In this document: one piece after another, positions 26,438 to 34,054 of the stretch
Numbering within the stretch: the stretch's first letter is position 1
Layout of the letters: each line of letters starts with the position of its first letter
Assembly (NCBI RefSeq): GCF_001889045.1
Contig: NZ_CP018155.1
Span: forward strand, 186,001 to 250,000
Reading direction: 5' to 3'
DNA: 64,000 nucleotides
Source: Tenacibaculum todarodis
GTDB lineage: Bacteria > Bacteroidota > Bacteroidia > Flavobacteriales > Flavobacteriaceae
Translations under genes and position numbers: made by a program
Notes under the pieces: generated by a model
The model's database searches: none
Told to the model about the DNA's origin: nothing
What the model saw: the letters and a program-made list of their open reading frames with translations, nothing else

Positions 26438-27901
26438 TTAATTTTTCTTCGGAATGTTTTTAAGAATTTCTAATAAGAATTTCCAAAATTTTTGAGTTGA
26501 AGAAATTTGAGCGCGTTCATCAGGAGAGTGAGCTCCTTTTATATTTGGGCCAAAAGAAACCATGTCTACATTTGGGTAATTTTGTCCTAAAATTCCGCAT
26601 TCTAAACCTGCATGACATGCAGCAACGTTCGCTTTTTCTCCATGTAATTCTTCGTAAATATTGGCTACAAGATTTACAATTTCCGAATTTACATTAGGTT
26701 GCCAACCAGGATAATTACCGGAAAGTTCTACAGAAAAACCAGCCAATTCAAAAGCAGCGCGTAGAGAATTTGCTAAATCATATTTATTAGTTTCTGAAGA
26801 AGAACGCGTTAAACATCCAATTTTTATTGCTCCATCTTTTACGATAACTCGTGCAATATTGTTCGAAGTTTCAACAAGACCTTCAATATCTGGACTCATT
26901 CTATAAACACCATTTAAAGCGCTGTAAATAGCTTTTATAAACCCTTCTTGAACTCCTAAATCCATTACCTTTTCTGGTGAAGAAATTTCTTTTAATTCTA
27001 CAGAAAGATTTGGTTCTAATGTTAAGAACTCGTTTTTTATAGTGTTGATAAGTTCATTTAATTCAAACAAAAAAGGTTCTTTAGAAACCGTGTCAATTAC
27101 TACGGAAGCAAAGCTTTCACGTGGAATTGCGTTACGTAAACTTCCTCCGTTAATTTCAGCAACACGTAAACCAAAATGCTCAAAACCGTTGTATAATAAA
27201 CGATTCATAATTTTGTTGGCGTTTCCTAAGCCTTTAATAATATCCATTCCAGAATGACCGCCATTTAAACCTGTTACAGAAATAGAAAAAGCAGTTGTGT
27301 TTTTTGGGGTTTCTTCTTCTGTGTAATTTCTTGTTGCTGTAAGATCTATTCCTCCAGCGCAACCCATTCCAATTTCATCGTCTTCTTCCGTGTCAAGGTT
27401 TAATAAAATTTCACCTTGTAAAACACCAGCTTCAAGACCCATTGCACCTGTCATTCCTGTTTCTTCATCAATAGTAAATAACGCTTCAATTGCTGGATGC
27501 ACAATGTCTGTTGAAGATAAAATTGCCATAATTGCTGCAACTCCTAATCCGTTGTCAGCGCCTAAAGTTGTTCCTTTTGCTTTAACCCAATCTCCCTCAA
27601 TAAACATTTTAATTCCTTCTTTGTCGAAGTCAAAAATGGTATCAGAATTTTTTTGGTGCACCATATCTAAATGCCCTTGCATAACCACCATTTTTCTGTC
27701 TTCCATTCCGGCAGAAGCAGGTTTTCTTATGATTACATTTCCAACTTTATCGGTAAAAGTTTCTAAACCAAGACTTTTTCCGAAGTTAACGGCAAATTCA
27801 ATTACACGTTCTTCCTTTTTTGAGGGACGGGGAACTGCGTTTAAATCTGCAAAGTGATTCCAAACTATTGTTGGTTCTATATTTCTTATTTCTGAACTCA
27901 T
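26438..27901 (-). CDS. pepD: cytosolic aminoacyl-histidine dipeptidase (M20 family)
   Basis: 487 residues, zinc dipeptidase of the PepD/carnosinase-like M20C type. Metal and catalytic motifs are in order: QGHLDMVHQK (zinc His, catalytic Asp), GADNGLGVA (bridging Asp), DEETGMTGA (catalytic Glu and metal Glu), LDTEEDDE, and the lid/dimerisation block GLNGGHSGMDI. The C-terminal ACHAGLECG.. supplies the last ligand region. Normal length. It hydrolyses Xaa-His and other dipeptides in the cytoplasm. Same strand as the nitroreductase gene upstream (24-base gap). Confidence 0.94.
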   Translation of the reverse strand: MSSEIRNIEPTIVWNHFADLNAVPRPSKKEERVIEFAVNFGKSLGLETFTDKVGNVIIRKPASAGMEDRKMVVMQGHLDMVHQKNSDTIFDFDKEGIKMFIEGDWVKAKGTTLGADNGLGVAAIMAILSSTDIVHPAIEALFTIDEETGMTGAMGLEAGVLQGEILLNLDTEEDDEIGMGCAGGIDLTATRNYTEEETPKNTTAFSISVTGLNGGHSGMDIIKGLGNANKIMNRLLYNGFEHFGLRVAEINGGSLRNAIPRESFASVVIDTVSKEPFLFELNELINTIKNEFLTLEPNLSVELKEISSPEKVMDLGVQEGFIKAIYSALNGVYRMSPDIEGLVETSNNIARVIVKDGAIKIGCLTRSSSETNKYDLANSLRAAFELAGFSVELSGNYPGWQPNVNSEIVNLVANIYEELHGEKANVAACHAGLECGILGQNYPNVDMVSFGPNIKGAHSPDERAQISSTQKFWKFLLEILKNIPKKN

Positions 27902-27925
27902 TGTAATAAATTTTTACGTGTAAAT

Positions 27926-28558
27926 TTAGTTGATTTCGATGATAACATCATTCGTTTCTTTTCTAACTTTTTTTAGGTCTTTCATATAGCAGTCTTCAGC
28001 TCTAAAACCAACTGGTAAAACTAAGATTGATGTTAAGTTTTGTTGATTTAAGCCTAAAGCTTCGTCATATTTTTCTGCAATAAAACCTTCCATTGGGCAA
28101 GAATCTATTTGTTCAATAGCGCAAACGGTTAAAAGATTCCCCATAGCTAAATAAGCTTGGTTTTTATTCCATTGAAATAGCTCTTCTTGTGTTTTTTTAT
28201 CAATATCGCCCATTAAATATTCTTTAAATGGATTTATTATTTCATCTGGCGTATTTCTAATTTTTTTTACCAAATCAAAATATTCTTCAATAGCAGCATT
28301 TGAATATTTTTTTGGAATACAAAAAACTAAAACATGCGATGCTTGTTCCACTTGTGGTTGATTCCAAGAATGTGCTACTAATGTTTTCTGAATGTCTTTA
28401 TTTTGAACAACAACTAACTTAATGGGTTGTAATCCGTAAGAAGTTGCCGTTAAGTTAAACGCTTCTTTTAAGGTATTGATTTGTGCAGAAGAAAGCAGTT
28501 TTTTATCGTCAAATTTTTTAACAGCATAACGCCATTGTAAACTTTCTATACTATTCAT
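27926..28558 (-). CDS. NAD(P)H-dependent nitroreductase-like oxidoreductase
   Basis: 210 residues, FMN-dependent nitroreductase family (NfsB/FRP-like). N-terminal RYAVKKFDDKK is the FMN-phosphate-binding start, and LTATSYGLQPIKLVVVQN and AYLAMGNLLTVCAIEQIDSCPMEGF match the helix-and-loop regions around the flavin. The C-terminal VLPVGFRAEDCYM precedes a KVRK segment near the second FMN contact. It probably reduces quinones or nitro compounds with NAD(P)H; physiological substrate not readable. Normal length. It begins with its own upstream region shared divergently with the DUF2851 gene. Confidence 0.9.
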   Translation of the reverse strand: MNSIESLQWRYAVKKFDDKKLLSSAQINTLKEAFNLTATSYGLQPIKLVVVQNKDIQKTLVAHSWNQPQVEQASHVLVFCIPKKYSNAAIEEYFDLVKKIRNTPDEIINPFKEYLMGDIDKKTQEELFQWNKNQAYLAMGNLLTVCAIEQIDSCPMEGFIAEKYDEALGLNQQNLTSILVLPVGFRAEDCYMKDLKKVRKETNDVIIEIN

Positions 28559-28679
28559 TGTATAATTTTATGCTGCAAAAATAAGCTAATATTACTCAAC
28601 CTAAAAACAGATTGGTATTGTTTAAGTTGATATGCCTATAAATTTATTTTTTGTAAATTGACTATCAAAAAGCTATAAA

Positions 28680-29951
28680 ATGAAAGAAGATTTTCTGCAC
28701 TACGTTTGGCGGTATAAATTAATTGCTTCTGCTGAAATTGAAACTACTAAAAATGAAGAAATTGAAATTTTAAATCCAGGAGTCTATAATACAAATTCTG
28801 GACCCGATTTTTTGAATACTCAGTTAAAAATTAATAAGCAACTTTGGGTTGGTAATGTCGAAATTCATTTAAATTCTTCAGATTGGTACTTGCACAAACA
28901 TGAAGAGGATGTTAATTATGACGCTGTAATTTTACATGTTGTTTGGCAGCACGATGTTGAAGTTTTTATGAAGGATAATTCGCCAATACCAACTTTAGAA
29001 TTAAAAGGATTAATTGATAACAATTTACTTAAAAGCTATCAGAATTTATTTTCTAAACAACAACGTTGGATTCCTTGTGAAAATCAAATTAGTGAGGTCG
29101 ATAAATTTGTTGTTAATAATTGGTTAGAGCGCTTGTATTTTGAACGTTTAGAACGAAAATCTAGTGTTATTGAGGAGCTTTTAAATAAATCTAATTCAGA
29201 TTACGAAGCTGTTTTATTTCAATTATTAGCTAAAAACTTTGGATTGAAAACAAATGCAGAAGCTTTTTTAAGTTTGGCGACTTCGTTAGATTTTTCTGTA
29301 GTTAGAAAAGAGTCGTTTAATGCTGAAAGTTTGGAGGCGTTGTTGTTTGGGCAAGCTGGTTTTTTAGAAGAGGTTGCTGAAGAAAATTATCAAAATGAAT
29401 TAAAGAAAGAATACGAATATTTAAAACATAAACACAAATTATCTCCAATTGCTAATCGACAATTTCAGTTCTTCAGAATGCGCCCAAATAATTTCCCAAC
29501 AATTAGAATTGCACAATTAGTTTCCTTATTCAATAAACATCAAAATTTGTTTTCTAAATTGATTGAAGTTACCAAAATGGAAGATTTCTACAGTTTACTT
29601 TCTGTTGAAGTAAATGAATTTTGGAAAACACATTATACGTTTGAAACAACTTCAAAAAAATCGCCCAAAAAACTAACAAAATCGTTTATAGATTTACTGT
29701 TGATTAATACAATTATTCCGTTAAAATTTCAATACTTAAACAGTAGAGGAGAAGTAGATGAAGAAGACTTTTTACAGTTAATTCAACAATTAAAACCTGA
29801 GAAAAACACAATTATATCTAAGTTTTCTGATTTAAAAATTAGTGCTAAAAATGCTTTTGAAAGTCAGGCTTTGTTAGAGCTTAAAAACAACTATTGCGCA
29901 CCGAAACAATGTTTACAGTGCGCAATAGGAAAAACTATTCTTAAGAAATAA
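28680..29951 (+). CDS. DUF2851 family protein
   Basis: 423 residues, cytoplasmic, no signal peptide. It begins MKEDFLHYVWRYKL and contains NPGVYNTNSGPDFLNTQLKI and GNVEIHLNSSDWYLHKH, the DUF2851 core, in which the D, E and K residues and the H-x-D-x-x-H-like spacing suggest a PD-(D/E)xK nuclease-like fold (family-level inference). It ends with a CAPKQCLQCAIG cysteine cluster (three Cys in nine residues) that may bind a metal. Found throughout Bacteroidota, role unknown. Solitary gene, followed by the REP/RAYT region. Confidence 0.85.
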   Translation: MKEDFLHYVWRYKLIASAEIETTKNEEIEILNPGVYNTNSGPDFLNTQLKINKQLWVGNVEIHLNSSDWYLHKHEEDVNYDAVILHVVWQHDVEVFMKDNSPIPTLELKGLIDNNLLKSYQNLFSKQQRWIPCENQISEVDKFVVNNWLERLYFERLERKSSVIEELLNKSNSDYEAVLFQLLAKNFGLKTNAEAFLSLATSLDFSVVRKESFNAESLEALLFGQAGFLEEVAEENYQNELKKEYEYLKHKHKLSPIANRQFQFFRMRPNNFPTIRIAQLVSLFNKHQNLFSKLIEVTKMEDFYSLLSVEVNEFWKTHYTFETTSKKSPKKLTKSFIDLLLINTIIPLKFQYLNSRGEVDEEDFLQLIQQLKPEKNTIISKFSDLKISAKNAFESQALLELKNNYCAPKQCLQCAIGKTILKK

Positions 29952-30027
29952 TAATGTGTTATTTAGGGTCTAAAATTGAATTAATTTTGGCTAAACAATC
30001 TCTGTAATGGTATTTTGTTATACGCAA

Positions 30028-30110
30028 CGCTAGCGCTCGTTTACAACGAGTGACCAAAAAGATTGGTTTAAAAAAGTATTAACGGTACTCGTTACAAACG
30101 AGCACTAGCG
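30028..30110 (+). repeat. palindromic REP-like element, copy 1
   Basis: Left arm CGCTAGCGCTCGTTT (from 30028) and right arm ending AACGAGCACTAGCG (30110) form an imperfect inverted repeat of about 27 bases per arm. Each arm also contains its own small hairpin (CTCGTT..AACGAG). A near-identical element is at 30522-30602, and both precede a RAYT open reading frame by about 60 bases. Confidence 0.9.
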
Positions 30111-30169
30111 TTTACGTGAAATAAATAAACTTAAAACAATAAATTATTTTTTTTGTATTTTTAGATTCT

Positions 30170-30527
30170 ATGAACAGAAAATATAAATCTGCATTATACC
30201 TTGTAAGTTTTGCTACTGTAAATTGGATAGAAGTTTTTACAAGGCAAGTCTATTTTAATGTTTTGGCAGAAAGTATAAATTTTTACAGAGTTAAAAAAGG
30301 AATGGAATTATATGCGTATTGTTTTATGCCAAGCCATGTACATTTATTATTTAGATCTTCTAATGAGCAACCCATGGAATTATTAAGAGATTTTAAAAAA
30401 TATACTGCAAAAAAAACTAATAGAAACTATCCAAAACAATCCACAAGAAAGCAGAAAAGAATTACTGTTATGGTTGTTTGAAAGAGTAGGAAAAAAGAAA
30501 GGTAATGTGTCTAAATATCCCCGCTAG
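30170..30527 (+). pseudogene. REP-associated tyrosine transposase, frameshifted and truncated copy
   Basis: Closely similar to the intact gene at 30656 but damaged three ways. Four residues are missing after MNRKYK (12-base deletion between short ATAAA repeats). An A tract near 30409-30416 has eight A where the intact copy has seven, shifting the frame, so the uncorrected ORF ends at 30481 with unrelated residues. If one A is removed, the frame runs on through LIETIQNNPQESRKELLLW.. to NVSKY, then meets the second palindromic element and stops at TAG 30525-30527 inside it. The HUH block SHVHLLF is kept, but the C-terminal third is gone. Certainly non-functional as a full transposase. Confidence 0.92.
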
Positions 30528-30602
30528 CGCTCGTTTGTTACGAGTGACCATAAAGATTAGCTTAAAAAGCATTAACGGTACTCGTTACAAACGAGCACTA
30601 GC
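30522..30602 (+). repeat. palindromic REP-like element, copy 2
   Basis: Same arms, centre and downstream flank (TTTACGTGAAATAA) as copy 1, with small differences in the first internal hairpin (GTTTGTTACGAG versus GTTTACAACGAG). It is joined directly to codon 117 of the damaged transposase copy 1, so it marks where the second unit entered the first. Confidence 0.9.
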
Positions 30603-30655
30603 TTTTACGTGAAATAATTAAACTTAAAATATTTTTTTTTGTATTTTTAAGTGCT

Positions 30656-31213
30656 ATGAGTAGAAAATATAAATTTCATAATAAATCTGCATTGTATTTT
30701 GTAAGTTTTGCTACCGTAAATTGGATGGAAGTTTTTACTAGACAAGTCTATTTTAATGTATTGGCAGAGAGTGTAGATTTCTGTAGATCAAAAAAAGGTA
30801 TGGAATTATATGCCTATTGTTTTATGCCAAGTCATGTCCATCTTTTATTTAGGTCTTCTAATGAACAACCTATGGAGTTATTAAGAGATTTTAAAAAACA
30901 CACTGCAAAAAAACTAATAGAAGCTATACAAAACAATCCTCAAGAAAGTAGAAAAGAATTATTGTTATGGTTGTTTGAAAGAGCTGGTAAAAAGAAAGGT
31001 AATGTTTCAAAATATCAATTTTGGCAACACAACAATCAACCAATAGAATTATGGAGTGAGAAAGTAATTAAACAAAAAATAGATTACATTCATAAAAATC
31101 CTGTAGCCCTTGGTTTTGTAACAAGCCCAATAGATTGGAAATATTCTAGTGCAAGAAATTTTCAAGATGACCATACCGTTTTACAAATTGACGAAACTGG
31201 TTTTTTAGCATAA
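30656..31213 (+). CDS. REP-associated tyrosine transposase (RAYT), intact copy
   Basis: 185 residues, IS200/Y1-type single-strand transposase family. HUH motif at H60 and H62 (SHVHLLF). The C-terminal signature runs FWQHNNQPIELWSEKVIKQKIDYIHKNPVALGFV and WKYSSARNF, typical of Bacteroidota RAYTs. The catalytic Tyr is not certain; Y120 just before FWQ, 58 residues after the HUH, is the best candidate. RAYTs are usually domesticated and act on palindromic REP sequences beside them; the element at 30522-30602 is the obvious partner. ATG at 30656 agrees with the start of the damaged copy. Confidence 0.92.
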   Translation: MSRKYKFHNKSALYFVSFATVNWMEVFTRQVYFNVLAESVDFCRSKKGMELYAYCFMPSHVHLLFRSSNEQPMELLRDFKKHTAKKLIEAIQNNPQESRKELLLWLFERAGKKKGNVSKYQFWQHNNQPIELWSEKVIKQKIDYIHKNPVALGFVTSPIDWKYSSARNFQDDHTVLQIDETGFLA

Positions 31214-31276
31214 AATTAATAGGTTACTACTCTCAAATATACTAGTATTAACTAAATGTTGATTATATAAGAGTAA

Positions 31277-31358
31277 GCGCGTTAGGGATTGAAGTGGCAT
31301 CCTTTTTGTTTTTTTTGCAAAAAGATATAACGGAAAGCCCGACCTTTAGGTAACGCCC
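31277..31358 (+). repeat. dispersed ~80-base intergenic repeat, copy B
   Basis: GCGTTAGGGATTGAAGTGGC, ATCC, a T run, GCAAAAAGATATAACGGAAA, GCCCGACCTTTAGGTAACGC. The best-preserved of three copies (others at 5300-5372 and 48777-48864). It lies between the convergent RAYT and E1 dehydrogenase genes. Its ends GCGTTA and TAACGC are inverted, so the whole unit has short terminal inverted repeats. Confidence 0.85.
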
Positions 31359-31479
31359 AATTAATAAAAATTAAAGTGCTTTGTTTTGTGTATGACTCCT
31401 TATTTAGGCTTTTAAACGATGTTTAAATGCGTATTTTAATTGTTTTGGTGAAATTCTAAAATAAGTTAAAAATGATAAT

Positions 31480-33933
31480 TTAATACAAACTTTTAAATTT
31501 ATTAGGGTTTACCTCATGCATCATTTCATATACTTTTTCAAAAATATCTTCTGCGGAAGGCTTGGAGAAATAATCTCCATCTGTACCATAAGCAGGTCTA
31601 TGCGCTTTGGCTGTTAATGTTTGTGGTTTGCTATCTAAATATTGATAACCATTTTGATTTTCTAAAATTTCTTGTAATAAATATGCTGATGCTCCACCAG
31701 GAACATCTTCGTCAATAACTAATAATCTGTTTGTTTTTGCTACAGATTTTACAGTATCATGATTAATATCAAAAGGTAATAAACTTTGCGCATCAATAAT
31801 TTCAATTTCAATACCAACTTGCGATAAATCTTTAGCTGTTTCTTGAACAATTCTTAATGTAGAACCGTAAGAAATTACTGTCATGTCACTTCCTTCTTTA
31901 AGAGTTTCAGTAACACCAATTGGAGTTTTATACCTACCAATATTTGTTGGCATTTTTTCTTTTAAACGATACCCATTTAAGCACTCAATTACTAAAGCAG
32001 GATCGTCTCCTTCTAATAATGTATTATAGAAACCAGCAGCTTGCGTCATGTTTCTTGGAACTAAAACGTGGATTCCGCGAAGGTTGTTAATTATTCCGCC
32101 CATTGGAGAACCAGAATGCCAAATACCTTCTAATCTATGTCCACGAGTTCTAATAATTAACGGCGCTTTTTGTTTTCCGAAAGTTCGGTATCGAAGCGTT
32201 GCTAAATCATCACTCATAATTTGAAGAGCATATAATAAGTAGTCTAAATATTGAATTTCTGCAATTGGGCGTAAACCACGCATTGCCATTCCTATTCCTT
32301 GACCTAAAATAGTTGCTTCTCTAATTCCGGTATCTGAAACTCTAAGTTCTCCAAATTTTTCTTGTAAACCTTCTAAACCTTGATTTACATCTCCAATATA
32401 ACCTGCATCTTCTCCAAAAATTAATACTTCTGGGTGTTTAGATAAAATTTCGTTGAAGTTGTCTCTCATAATTACACGAGCGTCAACTAGATTTTCTTCT
32501 GCTCCATAGGTTGGCTTTACAGGAGTTACATTGGTTGTTTTATATGATGTTTCACTGATTAAATGTGAAGAGTATTTAATTTCGGCGTTTTTGGTTGCAT
32601 TTTTAATAAAATTCTGTAATTCAATTTTCTCAGCAAAATGTTCTTCTCTTAAGTAACGTAGTACTTTACGACACGCAACCAAAACATCTTTTCTTACAGG
32701 TTCTATTATTGCTTCAAGGTCGTTTTTGTATTTTGTTATAAAAGTACCGTTACTACTCTTTTTAGCAATTCTTTCAAATAAGTTTCCAGCAGAAATTAAT
32801 TCTACTTTAATTTCATTTAAATAAGAGTTCCAAGCGTTTCTTTTTGCTGCAGAAACTTCTTTCTTAGCGCTTTTCTCTATATTGATTAATTCTTCTTCAG
32901 AATCTACAAATTTTAAACTTCCTCCGTTTCCATCACCAAGTTCAAAATTTAAAATCCAATTACGCATTTGTGTAATACAGTCAAAATCTTTTTCCCATTT
33001 TAAACGTTCTGGAGTTTTGTATCTTTCATGTGAGCCAGAAGTAGAGTGCCCTTGAGGTTGTGTTAATTCTTTAACATGAATTAAAACAGGTGTATGATGT
33101 GTTCTTGCAATTTCTGAAGCTCTGTTATATACATCAATAAGTTGTACATAATCCCATCCATTAACTACAAAGATTTCGTAACCGTTAGTGTCTTTTTCTT
33201 TTTGAAAACCTTTTAATATTTCTGAAATACTTTCTTTGGTTGTTTGGTGTTTAGCGTGTACAGAAATTCCGTACTCATCATCCCAAACATTCATTACCAT
33301 TGGTACTTGTAAAACTCCTGCGGCATTTATTGTTTCAAAAAATAAACCTTCAGATGTGCTTGCGTTACCGATTGTTCCCCAAGCAACTTCGTTTCCTTTA
33401 TCAGAAAAATCAGTAAAATTTTCTAATCCTTTTACGTTTCTATAAATTTTTGAAGCTTGTGCTAAACCTAATAAACGAGGCATTTGACCTGCAGTTGGAG
33501 AAATATCTGATGAAGAATTTTTTTGCTGAGTTAAGTTTTTCCAATCGCCATTTTCATCTAGAGAATGTGTAGCGAAATGACCGCCCATTTGCCTACCTGC
33601 AGACATTGGTTCAATCTTAATATCGGCATGCGCATATAAACCAGCGAAAAATTGTTGTGGATTTAACTCACCAATTGCCATCATAAAAGTTTGATCTCTA
33701 TAATAACCAGATCTAAAATCTCCGTTTTTAAAAGACTTGGCCATAGCTAATTGAGGTACTTCTTTACCGTCTCCAAAAATACCAAACTTAGCTTTACCAG
33801 TTAAAACCTCTCTACGTCCTAATAAACTACATTCTCTACTAAGTCTTGCGATTTTGTAATCTTTTAAGACTTCGTTTTTAAAATCGTTAAAAGATATTTG
33901 TTCAGCGGTAAGGTTTGCGTGTTTTGTAGCCAT
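31480..33933 (-). CDS. 2-oxo acid dehydrogenase E1, fused alpha and beta subunits
   Basis: 817 residues. ThDP-dependent decarboxylase of a branched-chain 2-oxoacid (or pyruvate) dehydrogenase complex, with alpha (residues ~20-400) and beta (~480-817) chains in one polypeptide. The alpha part has GYYRDQTFMMAIG and the metal/ThDP region IGNASTSEG..VWDDEYGIS. Relative to the canonical GDG...N motif the metal-ligand positions read N190 and D219, i.e. Asp and Asn appear exchanged. The beta part has FGEDAGYIGDV, DTGIREATILGQGIGMA and RTRGHRLEGIWHSGSPMGG. This fused form is standard in Bacteroidota. E2/E3 are not nearby. Solitary gene, convergent to the RAYT. Confidence 0.9.
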   Translation of the reverse strand: MATKHANLTAEQISFNDFKNEVLKDYKIARLSRECSLLGRREVLTGKAKFGIFGDGKEVPQLAMAKSFKNGDFRSGYYRDQTFMMAIGELNPQQFFAGLYAHADIKIEPMSAGRQMGGHFATHSLDENGDWKNLTQQKNSSSDISPTAGQMPRLLGLAQASKIYRNVKGLENFTDFSDKGNEVAWGTIGNASTSEGLFFETINAAGVLQVPMVMNVWDDEYGISVHAKHQTTKESISEILKGFQKEKDTNGYEIFVVNGWDYVQLIDVYNRASEIARTHHTPVLIHVKELTQPQGHSTSGSHERYKTPERLKWEKDFDCITQMRNWILNFELGDGNGGSLKFVDSEEELINIEKSAKKEVSAAKRNAWNSYLNEIKVELISAGNLFERIAKKSSNGTFITKYKNDLEAIIEPVRKDVLVACRKVLRYLREEHFAEKIELQNFIKNATKNAEIKYSSHLISETSYKTTNVTPVKPTYGAEENLVDARVIMRDNFNEILSKHPEVLIFGEDAGYIGDVNQGLEGLQEKFGELRVSDTGIREATILGQGIGMAMRGLRPIAEIQYLDYLLYALQIMSDDLATLRYRTFGKQKAPLIIRTRGHRLEGIWHSGSPMGGIINNLRGIHVLVPRNMTQAAGFYNTLLEGDDPALVIECLNGYRLKEKMPTNIGRYKTPIGVTETLKEGSDMTVISYGSTLRIVQETAKDLSQVGIEIEIIDAQSLLPFDINHDTVKSVAKTNRLLVIDEDVPGGASAYLLQEILENQNGYQYLDSKPQTLTAKAHRPAYGTDGDYFSKPSAEDIFEKVYEMMHEVNPNKFKSLY

Positions 33934-34054
33934 AGATGTCTATATTTTTTGCTTCAATGCAAAAGTACGTTTTTTAGTTGAATTTTAGAAATATAAAAGC
34001 TTTATTACGAATATCGTAATATTATAGTGGTTTAAGAGTGTTTTGTTGTGTATA

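Noticed and set aside
30170..30481. 103-residue open frame as an independent small gene
   Set aside because: Its last twenty residues are out-of-frame RAYT sequence created by one extra A. It is the start of a pseudogene.
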